DNA of 64,000 bases, from contig NZ_JAPDUW010000001.1 of NCBI RefSeq assembly GCF_026015295.1, positions 3,371,501-3,435,500 on the forward strand, given 5' to 3'. Shown piece by piece: positions 7,619 through 15,652 of this stretch (positions are counted from its first letter, which is position 1; every line of letters starts with the position of its first letter). The position numbers and the translations under genes are program-made. The notes beneath the pieces were generated by a model, which was not told the DNA's origin, ran no database searches, and saw nothing but the letters and a program-made list of their open reading frames with translations. This DNA comes from Segatella copri. GTDB taxonomy: Bacteria; Bacteroidota; Bacteroidia; Bacteroidales; Bacteroidaceae.

Positions 7619-7749
7619 TTTATTGATAGCGGACTATCTAATTCAAAAAGGTTTTCTTCATATCGGCCGACCCACTTTTGGGGTTCATAACTTTGAACAT
7701 ATTCCTGTTGTTCAGCCAAGACTTGCAATATCACTTTTTCATCAACCAT
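7585..7749 (-). pseudogene. Truncated N-terminus of a probable Bacteroidales AAA ATPase
   Basis: A 54-residue minus-strand frame starts MVDEKVILQVLAEQQEYV and includes WVGRYEENLFELDSPLS, which resembles the opening of Bacteroidales ATP-binding (AAA/DUF4143-type) proteins just before their P-loop. The P-loop is absent: homology stops at LS and the frame runs into the palindromic repeats and ends there. It is best read as a gene remnant created by a deletion or repeat insertion. The family assignment rests on recall of the N-terminus only. Confidence 0.45.
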
Positions 7750-7831
7750 AATTGCTCTATTTGAGGATTATTTCTTACTTTTTGGTAAAAGTGCAGTAAA
7801 GTCTTTAATACCAGCAGGTTACCATTCTTAT

Positions 7832-7916
7832 ACTTTGCTAAAATGCATATTTTCGTCCTCTAAACTTTGCTAAAATGCATGTTTTCGTTCTTCAAACTTT
7901 GCTAAAATGCATATTA
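7832..7916. repeat. Three tandem 32-bp repeats
   Basis: ACTTTGCTAAAATGCAT occurs at about 7832, 7864 and 7896, each of the first two followed by a TTTTCGT-type tail. The period is 32 bp. Function unknown. Confidence 0.7.
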
Positions 7917-7955
7917 GGCATGAATGTTGTGTCTGATACTTTTTTCCGATAAATG

Positions 7956-7987
7956 TTTGCCGTTTACAAATATTCATCGTATCTTTG
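7956..7987 (+). promoter_or_regulatory. Orphan promoter in the pdxT-murF spacer
   Basis: TTTG-N20-TATCTTTG is close to the Bacteroidota consensus, but no convincing ORF follows. A 23-codon frame at 7992-8063 starts too near the -7 box to be a likely gene. Confidence 0.6.
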
Positions 7988-7993
7988 CATTAT

Positions 7994-8400
7994 GAAATCT
8001 TCGTTACGTAAAACTCATAATGATGTAAATGCTTATGGTACAGTTAAATCCTTTTGTATTTAAAAAGCTGTTGCAGAGTTCATGTAGATGGGGCTGTGGG
8101 CCTGTTGAGTGAGCGAAACAATGTGCCTGAGTGAACTCAATGAGCCGTCCGAATAAGCCTACTGATATGATTGAACAAGCTTACAAATACGACTGAGTAA
8201 GTGAAAGAATACGTTTGCTCAGGTTCAAGAAGTCGGAATATCAGGTTCAAGGAGGCTGTTTCTAAGAGATTCCCACTAGGCTCAGCAGCTCTGCTGAGCC
8301 TAGTCAGCAGGTCTGCCGACTGCAGTCAGCACATCTGCCGAGCCTAGTGGCAACACCCTATAATCGTACAACCACACACCTTTTAGTTGTACGATAATAA
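7994..8400 (+). ncRNA. Candidate structured non-coding transcript
   Basis: The stretch downstream of the orphan promoter has no gene but strong pairing potential. TAGGCTCAGCAG-CT-CTGCTGAGCCTA is a perfect 12-bp hairpin near 8277-8302, GAGCCTAGTG repeats further on and can pair back, and a 10-bp hairpin closes the region at 8363-8395. No known RNA family is recognised. It may be only an array of palindromes. Confidence 0.3.
8363..8395. terminator. 10-bp hairpin between the spacer and murF
   Basis: ATCGTACAAC pairs perfectly with GTTGTACGAT over a 13-nt loop. It may terminate murF (minus strand) or the candidate RNA; the U tract is poor on both sides. Confidence 0.5.
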
Positions 8401-8404
8401 CCGT

Positions 8405-9706
8405 TTATAACAACTCCGGAAGCTGGAAGAGCTTCACGCTGTTGCTGCCTTTGATGAGGATGTAATGGTCGTGAGGCTGGTTCGCCTTGAGTGCTTCCTT
8501 CACTTCCTCTACATTCTGGAACTTGCGGTAGCTGCATGGAATATCCTTGAATTCATCGCCTACCAGCCATACATTCTCCAGACCGGCTGCCTGCAGCTGG
8601 TCTACTACCTTCTGGTGCTCCTCGTGGCTCACTTCGCCGAGCTCGCCCATCTGTCCGAGAATCGCCATCTTATGAGGCACATCCATCACGCGGAAGTTCT
8701 CGATGGCGGCTGCCATGCTTGATGGGTTGGCATTGTAGGCATCTACCACCAGCTTGTTGTGCGCCGTCTCTTCCAACTGCGAACGGTTGTTGCTTGGGAT
8801 GTAGTTCTCCAGGGCATGATCTATCTGCTGAGGCTTCACATCGAAATGAAGACCGATGGTGATGGCGGCAAGCATGTTGTCGATATTGTAAGAGCCGATG
8901 AGATGGGTTTGAACCTCATGCCAGTCGAAACTCTCGGTGCGCCAGCGGAACTTCAGGAAAGGAGCGCAGGAGATGACTTCTCCCCATACATCGCAGTTTT
9001 CGTCCTTGCCGTAGGTGATGAGGCGGTTGATGTTGCGCTGCTCGGCCATCTGGATCAGATGCTCGTTGTCTGCATTGATGAAGACGAGGGCATCGTTGGC
9101 TGCGAGGTAATCATAGAGCTCTCCCTTGGTCTTCTTCACACCTTCGAAACTGCCGAATCCCTGCAGGTGGGCACGGCCTACGTTGGTAATCATACCGCAG
9201 GTTGGCTCCACGTATTCCACGAGTTTTCGGATGTCACCAGGATGGGAAGCACCCATCTCTACAACAGCAATCTCGTTTTCCGGAGAGAGACGGAAGAGCG
9301 TCTTTGGTACGCCTACATCATTATTGAAGTTGCCCTGGGTGAACATCACGTTGAACTTCTCGCCGAGAACGGCAGAGACGAGTTCCTTGGTGGTGGTCTT
9401 GCCGTTGGTTCCGGTGATGCCTACCACAGGAATATCGAAGTGGCGGCGATGCTCACGGGCTAGTTCCTTGAAGGTGGTGAGGCAATCCTCTACGAGGATG
9501 TAGCGCTCGTCTCCCTCCTTGGCATACTCTTTTTCATCTACAATCACATAGGCACAGCCTTTCTCCAAAGCCATGTCGGCAAACTTGTTGCCATCAAACG
9601 ATGCGCCCTTCAAAGCCAGGAAGATGCTGCCCTCTGGGCAGTCGCGGCTGTCAGTGGTAATCACTGGGTGCGCTTGGTAAATCTGATAGAGTTCTGAAAT
9701 ATCCAT
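8405..9706 (-). CDS. murF: UDP-MurNAc-tripeptide--D-Ala-D-Ala ligase MurF
   Basis: MurF adds D-Ala-D-Ala to the UDP-MurNAc-tripeptide, the last cytoplasmic step of peptidoglycan precursor synthesis. The 433-residue protein has the Mur ligase order: an N-terminal substrate domain, the ATP-binding loop GTNGKTTT (99-106), the central domain with EMGASHPGDI and TNVGRAHLQGF, and a C-terminal domain with DAYNANPSSM. Length is normal for Bacteroidota MurF. It is a single-gene unit with its own consensus promoter and stands apart from any mur/fts cluster. It shares a divergent intergenic region with the folP operon. Confidence 0.96.
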   Translation of the reverse strand: MDISELYQIYQAHPVITTDSRDCPEGSIFLALKGASFDGNKFADMALEKGCAYVIVDEKEYAKEGDERYILVEDCLTTFKELAREHRRHFDIPVVGITGTNGKTTTKELVSAVLGEKFNVMFTQGNFNNDVGVPKTLFRLSPENEIAVVEMGASHPGDIRKLVEYVEPTCGMITNVGRAHLQGFGSFEGVKKTKGELYDYLAANDALVFINADNEHLIQMAEQRNINRLITYGKDENCDVWGEVISCAPFLKFRWRTESFDWHEVQTHLIGSYNIDNMLAAITIGLHFDVKPQQIDHALENYIPSNNRSQLEETAHNKLVVDAYNANPSSMAAAIENFRVMDVPHKMAILGQMGELGEVSHEEHQKVVDQLQAAGLENVWLVGDEFKDIPCSYRKFQNVEEVKEALKANQPHDHYILIKGSNSVKLFQLPELL

Positions 9707-9730
9707 AGTCTATAACTGTTATTTTGGGTG

Positions 9731-9761
9731 CAAAAGTAATCTAAATTATGGACATAACAAA
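9731..9761 (-). promoter_or_regulatory. murF promoter
   Basis: On the minus strand, TTTG-N19-TACTTTTG matches the Bacteroidota consensus and spacing exactly, 25 bp before the murF start. Confidence 0.75.
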
Positions 9762-9802
9762 CAATTTTCCCAAAAAATGATGGTAATCTCGATAATTCTT
9801 TC

Positions 9803-9810
9803 TATTTTTG
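9803..9810 (+). promoter_or_regulatory. -7 box for the small-protein/folP/cdaA operon
   Basis: TATTTTTG lies 40 bp before the first ATG of the operon. No clear -33 TTTG is seen. Confidence 0.5.
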
Positions 9811-9849
9811 CAGAAAATATTCAAGTAATCTTTGGAAAGTGAGGTCGGA

Positions 9850-10071
9850 ATGGGCGCAAACATAGAAAGAGATAAATTAAAAACGAGGAAAGACAAGCTA
9901 GCTGGTTATTTCTTCGATATCTCCAAACTAAGTTTTGGAGCGATGGTTTTGGGTGGGCTTACGCCAATGATAACAGGAGAATTCGATTATATGAATCTTC
10001 TGTATGTTTTATTTGGTGTGTGCATGACAATTTTGTTTGCAATAGTAGGTAATCGAATTTTAAAATATTAA
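9850..10071 (+). CDS. Small two-helix membrane protein (DUF6722-like)
   Basis: The 73-residue product has a charged N-terminus (RDKLKTRKDKLAGYFFDI) and two hydrophobic helices (about 29-45 and 52-68), and it resembles the Bacteroidales DUF6722 family as I recall it. The ATG at 9850 is chosen over an in-frame TTG at 9832. It opens an apparent operon with two single-helix microproteins, folP and cdaA (gaps of 4, 1 and 4 bp, then a 4-bp overlap). Function unknown; position suggests an inner-membrane role linked to the operon. Confidence 0.7.
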   Translation: MGANIERDKLKTRKDKLAGYFFDISKLSFGAMVLGGLTPMITGEFDYMNLLYVLFGVCMTILFAIVGNRILKY

Positions 10072-10075
10072 GAAA

Positions 10076-10180
10076 ATGGAAACAATGATTTTGATATTTG
10101 GAATAGGCACTTTAATAGGTGGTGGTATTTTGCTTTGGACATATACTGAATCAGGGAAGAAATGGCTAAAAAGTTTATAG
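10076..10180 (+). CDS. 34-residue single-helix microprotein, copy 1
   Basis: METMILIFGIGTLIGGG leads into a tail LWTYTESGKKWLKSL. One transmembrane helix is followed by a short basic amphipathic tail. The next gene encodes a second 34-residue protein with the same tail pattern, W-x-Y-T-x-S-G-[KE]-K-W-L-K-x-L, so this is very probably a real coding gene and not chance. Start and stop fit tightly between neighbours (4 bp after the upstream stop, 1 bp before the next ATG). Function unknown. Confidence 0.7.
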   Translation: METMILIFGIGTLIGGGILLWTYTESGKKWLKSL

Positions 10181-10181
10181 T

Positions 10182-10286
10182 ATGAGTTATTTAGCGTTAT
10201 TTTTTATGATAACTTCTATTGTTGTTATTGCTCTTATAGCTTGGAGTTATACAACGTCGGGCGAAAAGTGGCTTAAGGAGTTATAA
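10182..10286 (+). CDS. 34-residue single-helix microprotein, copy 2
   Basis: MSYLALFFMITSIVVIALIA forms one transmembrane helix and is followed by WSYTTSGEKWLKEL, the same C-terminal pattern as the preceding gene. The helices differ while the tails agree, which points to selection on the tail after an old duplication. It ends 4 bp before folP. No family is recognised. Confidence 0.7.
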   Translation: MSYLALFFMITSIVVIALIAWSYTTSGEKWLKEL

Positions 10287-10290
10287 TCCG

Positions 10291-11136
10291 ATGGAATATA
10301 CAATCAATATCAAGGGGCACTTGATGGATTTGAGTACCCCTCAGGTGATGGGCATCCTGAATGTTACGCCCGACAGTTTCTACTCTGGCAGTAGAAAACA
10401 GACAGAAATGGAGATAGCTCAGAGAGCTAATCAGATTATAGAAGAAGGTGGAAGCATCATCGATGTGGGTGCTTTCTCCACCCGTCCCGGTGCCGATGAA
10501 GTATCGGAAGAGGAGGAGGGAAGGCGCCTGAAGTTTGCTCTCGACATCGTTCGCAGAGAGCAGCCGGATGCTGCCGTCTCCGTAGATACCTATCGCCCAA
10601 CTTTGGCACGTAAGTGTATCGAGGAGTGGGGAGCTGACATCATCAACGATGTATCAGAAGGTGGAATCACAGGTATCACCAATGTACCGCTGGAGCAGAG
10701 ACAGGAGGAATATCCAGAAATGTTCCGGTTGGTGGGCGATCTGAAGGTACCTTATATATTAACGTCGGTGCAGCCTACGCTCGAAACGATGATGAAGGGC
10801 TTTGCCAGAGAGGTACAGCAGTTGCGTGACCTGGGAGCCAAGGACATCATCCTCGACCCAGGCTTCGGCTTTGGCAAGAATCTCATCCAGAATTATCAGA
10901 TTTATAATGAGATGGAGAAGTTGAACGTGATGGAACTTCCGGTTCTGGTAGGCATCTCCCGCAAGAGTATGATACAAAAGCTGCTGGGTGGAGATGCTAC
11001 GACATCGCTTAATGGAACTTCCGTGCTCGACACCATCGCTCTGATGAAGGGCGCCAGCATCCTCAGAGTGCACGATGTGAAAGAAGCTGCTGAGGCTGTG
11101 AAGATAATAGAAGCAATGAAGGAGGGACGCACATGA
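10291..11136 (+). CDS. folP: Dihydropteroate synthase FolP
   Basis: FolP joins p-aminobenzoate to 6-hydroxymethyl-7,8-dihydropterin diphosphate to make dihydropteroate, in folate synthesis; it is the sulfonamide target. The 281-residue protein shows GILNVTPDSF (21-30), DVGAFSTRPGA with the conserved S-T-R-P, INDVSEG, DPGFGFGKN and GISRKSM. It overlaps cdaA by 4 bp (ATGA). The upstream small membrane proteins are in the same transcription unit. Confidence 0.97.
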   Translation: MEYTINIKGHLMDLSTPQVMGILNVTPDSFYSGSRKQTEMEIAQRANQIIEEGGSIIDVGAFSTRPGADEVSEEEEGRRLKFALDIVRREQPDAAVSVDTYRPTLARKCIEEWGADIINDVSEGGITGITNVPLEQRQEEYPEMFRLVGDLKVPYILTSVQPTLETMMKGFAREVQQLRDLGAKDIILDPGFGFGKNLIQNYQIYNEMEKLNVMELPVLVGISRKSMIQKLLGGDATTSLNGTSVLDTIALMKGASILRVHDVKEAAEAVKIIEAMKEGRT

Positions 11137-11903
11137 TAGAATTTGGCATCAAAGACTTTCTCGATATTCTCCTGGTAGCCTCGCTGCTGTTCTATGTTTA
11201 TCGTCTGATGAAGGAATCGCGCTCACTGAACATCTTCGTGGGCATCATGCTCTTCGTTCTTATCTGGCTCTTTGTGAGTCAGATACTGGAAATGCGTCTG
11301 TTGGGTTCTATCCTGGATAAACTGGTGAGCGTGGGAGTTATTGCCCTCATCGTCATCTTTCAGGAGGATATCCGTAGATTCCTCTATGAGATAGGTTCGC
11401 AGAAAGGTATGCGCCGGCTGGTTCGCTTCTTCCACTCCAGCAAGGAGAGCCAGAAGGAGGCTAACAAGGAGACCATCATGCCGATTGTGATGGCGTGTAT
11501 GAGTATGGCGAAGAAATACGTAGGTGCTCTTATCGTTATAGAGCGAGGCGTTCCACTGAAGGACATTATGGATACGGGTGAGGAGATAGACGCCAAGATT
11601 AACCAGCGGCTGATAGAGAATATTTTCTTCAAGAATTCGCCGCTTCATGATGGAGCCATGGTGGTGAGCAATAAGCGCATCATGGCAGCCGGATGTATTC
11701 TGCCTGTGAGTCATAACCTCGATATTCCGAAGGAACTGGGACTCCGCCATCGTGCCGCTCTCGGAATATCACAGAGCAGTGATGCCATCGCCGTCATCGT
11801 ATCCGAGGAGACCGGACGAATCAGCGTGGCCATCAAGGGCGAGTTCAAACTCCGACTCTCTGCCGAGGAACTGGAAAGCATCCTTACTCTGGAGATGATA
11901 TAA
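11133..11903 (+). CDS. cdaA: Membrane diadenylate cyclase CdaA
   Basis: CdaA makes cyclic di-AMP from two ATP. The 256-residue protein has three N-terminal transmembrane helices (about 9-23, 32-50, 63-77) and a DisA_N catalytic domain with LHDGA (DGA at 173-175) and GLRHRAA (RHR at 205-207), the two signature motifs. The folP-cdaA arrangement is common in Bacteroidota. Neither CdaR nor GlmM lies next to it here. Its start codon overlaps the folP stop, so translation is probably coupled. Confidence 0.95.
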   Translation: MIEFGIKDFLDILLVASLLFYVYRLMKESRSLNIFVGIMLFVLIWLFVSQILEMRLLGSILDKLVSVGVIALIVIFQEDIRRFLYEIGSQKGMRRLVRFFHSSKESQKEANKETIMPIVMACMSMAKKYVGALIVIERGVPLKDIMDTGEEIDAKINQRLIENIFFKNSPLHDGAMVVSNKRIMAAGCILPVSHNLDIPKELGLRHRAALGISQSSDAIAVIVSEETGRISVAIKGEFKLRLSAEELESILTLEMI

Positions 11904-11908
11904 GTAAA

Positions 11909-11940
11909 GTGAAGAGTGAAGAACGAAGAGTGAAGAATTC
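11909..11940. repeat. Dispersed repeat, copy A
   Basis: A 32-bp purine-rich sequence made of GTGAAGA-type words and ending GAAGAATTC. The same 32 bp occurs without change at 60283-60314, and shorter versions occur at 16441-16466, 20681-20700 and in 24.3-24.6 kb. Confidence 0.75.
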
Positions 11941-12037
11941 ATCACTTTTCCTGCTACGTAAACCTTTACGACATGAATAATCTCCCGATTTAGCTTTTTT
12001 TACACATTTTAATCGCTGCTATTTCAAAGAAAATGTG

Positions 12038-12045
12038 TACTTTTG
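12038..12045 (+). promoter_or_regulatory. -7 box TACTTTTG for pta-ackA
   Basis: TACTTTTG lies about 100 bp before the pta ATG. A small inverted repeat, CGATGT/ACATCG, follows in the untranslated leader. Confidence 0.55.
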
Positions 12046-12148
12046 CAAAGTCGATGTGGCAAAAAGGTGAAAAACAAGATAACATCGCCTTACACTTTGA
12101 CAGATCTACTTAGGAAACAACAAAATATATAAAATATTAAAAAGTAAA

Positions 12149-13195
12149 ATGGATTTATTACAGCAAATCGTAGCTCGCGCTAAAGCTGACAAGCAGCGCA
12201 TCGTGCTCCCTGAAGCAGAAGAGGAGCGTACATTGAAAGCAGCCGATAAAGTTTTGGCTGATGATCTCGCAGACATCATCCTCATCGGTAACCCTGCCAA
12301 TATTAAGAATCTCGCAGCTCAGTGGGGTCTTAACAACATCGACAAGGCTACTATCGTTGATCCACAAAACAACCCTAAGACTGAGGAGTATGCTGAGAAG
12401 CTCGCTGAACTTCGCAAGAAGAAGGGCATGACTGTAGAGCAGGCTCGTGAACTCGTAACTAAGAACAACCTCTACCTCGGTTGTATGATTATCAAGACTG
12501 AGGGTGCTGACGGTCAGATTTCTGGTGCATTGAGCACTACTGGCGATACTCTCCGTCCAGCTCTTCAGATTATCAAGTGCACTCCAGGTATCACTTGCGT
12601 AAGTGGTGCTATGTTGCTCATCACAGACCAGAAGCAGTATGGTCAGGATGGCATTGTAGTAATGGGTGACGTTGCTGTAACTCCAAACCCTACAGCAGAC
12701 CAGCTTGCTCAGATTGCCTATACTACAGCTCATACAGCTCAGTCAGTGGCAGGTATTGCTGATCCACAGATTGCCATGTTGAGCTTCTCTACAAAGGGTA
12801 GCGCAAAGGATGCTATCAACAAGGAGACTGGCAAGAGCGTTTATATCATTGACAAGGTAAAGGATGCCGTAGCTATTGCTAAGGAGAAGTTCCCAGAGCT
12901 TCATCTCGATGGTGAACTTCAGGCAGATGCAGCCCTCGTTCCTGAGGTAGCTGCCAAGAAGGCTCCAGGTTCTGACGTAGCTGGTAAGGCTAACGTATTG
13001 GTAGTTCCAAACCTCGAGGTTGGTAACATCGGCTACAAGCTCGTTCAGCGCTTGGGTGGTGCCATCGCTATCGGTCCTATCCTTCAGGGTATTGCCCGTC
13101 CTGTTAACGATCTTTCTCGTGGTTGCTCTGTAGATGACATCTACTACATGGTAGCTATCACAGCTTGCCAGGCACAGGACGCTAAGAAGGCTTAA
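12149..13195 (+). CDS. pta: Phosphate acetyltransferase Pta (short form)
   Basis: Pta converts acetyl-CoA and phosphate to acetyl phosphate. The 348-residue protein is the single-domain PTA_PTB type, with RIVLPEAEEERTL near the N-terminus, GALSTTGDTLRPAL, GDVAVTPNPTADQLAQIA, SFSTKGSAK and a C-terminal NDLSRG motif. It sits 37 bp upstream of ackA; together they give ATP and acetate, a main fermentation end product in these bacteria. Confidence 0.96.
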   Translation: MDLLQQIVARAKADKQRIVLPEAEEERTLKAADKVLADDLADIILIGNPANIKNLAAQWGLNNIDKATIVDPQNNPKTEEYAEKLAELRKKKGMTVEQARELVTKNNLYLGCMIIKTEGADGQISGALSTTGDTLRPALQIIKCTPGITCVSGAMLLITDQKQYGQDGIVVMGDVAVTPNPTADQLAQIAYTTAHTAQSVAGIADPQIAMLSFSTKGSAKDAINKETGKSVYIIDKVKDAVAIAKEKFPELHLDGELQADAALVPEVAAKKAPGSDVAGKANVLVVPNLEVGNIGYKLVQRLGGAIAIGPILQGIARPVNDLSRGCSVDDIYYMVAITACQAQDAKKA

Positions 13196-13232
13196 TTCAA
13201 CATTCAACATTTAACATTCAACATTTAACATT
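13196..13232. repeat. Low-complexity pta-ackA spacer
   Basis: The spacer consists of about five near-tandem copies of CAACATT/TAACATT directly before the ackA ATG. It may tune translation or be a slippage product. Confidence 0.6.
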
Positions 13233-14435
13233 ATGAAAGTATTGGTTCTGAACTGCGGTAGTTCATCTATCAAGTACAAATTATATAATATGGACGATGA
13301 GTCTGTATTGGCACAGGGTGGTGTAGAGCGTATCGGTCTTGATAACGCTTTCATCAAGGTGAAATTGCCTAACGGCGAGAAGAAGCAGATCATGCACGAC
13401 ATGCCTGACCACAAGGAAGGTGTGAACTTCGTGTTCAAGTGCTTGCTCGACCCGGAAATCGGCGCTATCAAGGATTTGAAAGAAATCGATGCTGTAGGAC
13501 ACCGTGTCGTACAGGGTGGTGACAAGTTCAAGGAGAGCGTTATCGTTGACAAGAGCGTAGAGGATGGTATCGAGGAACTTTGCGACCTCGCTCCTGTTCA
13601 CAACGCAGGTCACCTGAAGGGTATCCGTGCCGTTGACTCATTGATGCCTGGCACTCCTCAGGTTTGCGTATTCGACAACGCATTCCACAGCACAATGCCT
13701 GACTACGCTTACCTCTATGCAATTCCTTACGAGTTGTACGAGAAGTATCACGTACGCCGTTATGGTTTCCACGGAACATCTCACCGTTATGTTTCTAAGC
13801 GTGTTTGCGAGATTCTCGGTCTCGACCAGAACAACTCTAAGATCATCACTTGCCACATCGGTAACGGTGGCTCTGTAGCTGCTGTATTGAACGGTAAGGT
13901 ATTGGATACTTCAATGGGCTTGACCCCATTGGCTGGTTTGATGATGGGTTCACGTTGTGGTGATATCGATGCTTCTGCCGTTACCTACTTGATGGAGAAG
14001 TTGAACATGAAGCCACAGGAGATGGCTGACTTCCTGAACAAGAAGAGTGGTGTGCTCGGTATTACAGGTATTTCTTCTGATATGCGCGACATCGAAAAGG
14101 CAGCTAACGAGGGTAACGAGAAGGCTCAGTTGGCTCTCCGTATGTATGAGTATCGTATCAAGAAGTACATCGGTGCTTACACAGCAGCTATGGGTGGCGT
14201 TGACGCTATCGTATTCACAGCTGGTGTTGGTGAGAATCAGACCGATCTCCGTGAGGAAGCTTGCAAGAACCTGGAGTATCTTGGCATCAAGATCAATAAG
14301 GAGGTTAACGACAAGGTTCGTGGTGAGGAAGCTATCATCTCTACTGACGACAGTAAGGTGAAGGTAGTTGTAGTTCCTACCGACGAGGAGATTGTTATCG
14401 CTCGCGATACAATGGAGTTGGTTGCTAACAAGTAA
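13233..14435 (+). CDS. ackA: Acetate kinase AckA
   Basis: AckA transfers phosphate from acetyl phosphate to ADP. The 400-residue ASKHA-fold protein has the N-terminal LNCGSSSIKYKLY, GHRVVQGGD, RRYGFHGTSHRYV, HIGNGGSV, DTSMGLTPLAGLMMGSRCGD and FTAGVGEN motifs. Length is typical. A strong terminator follows, so pta-ackA is a two-gene operon. Confidence 0.97.
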   Translation: MKVLVLNCGSSSIKYKLYNMDDESVLAQGGVERIGLDNAFIKVKLPNGEKKQIMHDMPDHKEGVNFVFKCLLDPEIGAIKDLKEIDAVGHRVVQGGDKFKESVIVDKSVEDGIEELCDLAPVHNAGHLKGIRAVDSLMPGTPQVCVFDNAFHSTMPDYAYLYAIPYELYEKYHVRRYGFHGTSHRYVSKRVCEILGLDQNNSKIITCHIGNGGSVAAVLNGKVLDTSMGLTPLAGLMMGSRCGDIDASAVTYLMEKLNMKPQEMADFLNKKSGVLGITGISSDMRDIEKAANEGNEKAQLALRMYEYRIKKYIGAYTAAMGGVDAIVFTAGVGENQTDLREEACKNLEYLGIKINKEVNDKVRGEEAIISTDDSKVKVVVVPTDEEIVIARDTMELVANK

Positions 14436-14453
14436 TCATACGCTATATATAAT

Positions 14454-14496
14454 AAGGTGAAGACTAGAAACATAAGTGAATGGTCTTCACCTTTTT
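14454..14496 (+). terminator. Terminator after ackA
   Basis: AAGGTGAAGAC pairs with GTCTTCACCTT followed by a T tract; the loop is about 18 nt. Confidence 0.85.
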
Positions 14497-14510
14497 AAAT
14501 TTTTAGAATT

Positions 14511-15557
14511 ATGAAAACAAAGATTGTAACTTTCGGAGAAATATTGCTTAGAATTTCTAAGCCTGGTTATCAACGTTTATTTCAGGGACATCATATGTTT
14601 GGCAATTATGGTGGCAGTGAGGCTAATGCAGCCATCTCTTTGGCTTATTTAGGCGATAATGTAGAGTATGTAACCCGTGTGCCATACGGTGAGATGGGTG
14701 AGGCGGCGTTGATGCATCTCAGAGAGTACGGTCTGAATGTTTCTCATGTTGTGCGTGGCGGCGAACGTCTCGGAACTTATTATTTCGAAGAGGCAGTAGC
14801 AATGCGCAATTCCCGTGTGGTTTACGACCGCAAAAATTCTTCTTTCTATACGCTGAAGCGCGGAATGGTGAAATGGGAAAAGGTGCTGGCTGATGCTGCC
14901 GTATTCCATTGTTCCGGCATTACCTGTGCTATCAGCCGCGATGCGATGGAGTCAACTATGGATGCCATCAAACTTGCTGTTTCTGACGGGTTGACCATTG
15001 CCTGCGACATCAATTACCGTAAGAATCTCTGGGGATATGGTCTGGAACCTCATGACGTGCTATTCCAGATGATGCAGTATAGCGACATCATCTTTGGTGA
15101 CCAGAATGAGTGGGAGGTAGCCAGCGGTGTGCCTCATATTCCTTTCGAGGCTTTGGATGCAGACTATGAGATTGACAAGGAGGCTTATCAGAAGTATTTC
15201 CGCAAGATGCATCAGCTCTTCCCTAAGTGTAAGAAGATGCTGATGGCGGTAAGAAATCAGATTGCCAGCAGTCATCATACCTTGAGCGGCTTGCTCTATG
15301 ATGCTGTAGAAGATCAGCTCTATACTACAAGAATCTATGATATTGAGCCGATTGTTGATCCGATGGGTGTAGGCGATGCCTTCGTTGCTGCCTATATTCA
15401 CGCACATCAGAAGTGGGGCGACAAGAACCAGTATTGCCTGGATTTCTCGCTGTCGGCTAGTGCCATCAAGAATACGATTCCGGGCGATCAGAACCTGGTA
15501 AGTGAAGAGGAAATCATCTCGAACATGACTTCTTCGGGAGGAAGAATCCAGCGTTAA
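14511..15557 (+). CDS. kdgK: PfkB-family sugar kinase, probably 2-dehydro-3-deoxygluconokinase
   Basis: The 348-residue protein is a PfkB/ribokinase-fold kinase: VTFGEILLRIS at the N-terminus, GGSEANAAISLAYLG, DINYRKNLWG, FGDQNEWEVA and the anion-hole/catalytic segment DPMGVGDAFVAAY. The start resembles KdgK, which phosphorylates KDG from pectin or hexuronate breakdown. The expected partner KDPG aldolase is not next to it, so the substrate call is moderate. It lies between two terminators and is probably monocistronic. Confidence 0.75.
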   Translation: MKTKIVTFGEILLRISKPGYQRLFQGHHMFGNYGGSEANAAISLAYLGDNVEYVTRVPYGEMGEAALMHLREYGLNVSHVVRGGERLGTYYFEEAVAMRNSRVVYDRKNSSFYTLKRGMVKWEKVLADAAVFHCSGITCAISRDAMESTMDAIKLAVSDGLTIACDINYRKNLWGYGLEPHDVLFQMMQYSDIIFGDQNEWEVASGVPHIPFEALDADYEIDKEAYQKYFRKMHQLFPKCKKMLMAVRNQIASSHHTLSGLLYDAVEDQLYTTRIYDIEPIVDPMGVGDAFVAAYIHAHQKWGDKNQYCLDFSLSASAIKNTIPGDQNLVSEEEIISNMTSSGGRIQR

Positions 15558-15581
15558 GAATAAGTAATAAGAGTACTTGGC

Positions 15582-15621
15582 AATAATAAAGGGCAACCTG
15601 TTTGGGCTGCCCTTTATTATT
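15582..15621. terminator. Bidirectional terminator between kdgK and lpxH
   Basis: AATAATAAAGGGCA pairs perfectly with TGCCCTTTATTATT around a 12-nt loop. A- and T-rich flanks allow use by both convergent genes. Confidence 0.85.
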
Positions 15622-15652
15622 ATCGTTTGTTTTGTTCTTGTTTTTTTTGCTT

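Larger units (their letters stand above)
7483..8404. other. 0.9-kb non-coding, repeat-rich spacer between pdxT and murF
   Basis: No intact gene is visible. In order it holds three palindromes (7557-7618), a truncated minus-strand gene start (7585-7749), three 32-bp tandem repeats (7832-7916), a consensus promoter (7956-7987) and a structured stretch up to the murF stop. Confidence 0.6.

Noticed and set aside
7557..7916. CRISPR array
   Set aside because: The repeats are too few, the spacers are near-constant or palindromic and no cas gene is present.
7992..8063. 23-codon ORF after the orphan promoter
   Set aside because: The ATG lies about 5 nt after the -7 box, so it would be leaderless; no homologue is recognised.
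11018..11136. Minus-strand frames inside folP, pta, ackA and pdxS
   Set aside because: These are long antisense shadows produced by codon bias; the sense genes have full motif sets.
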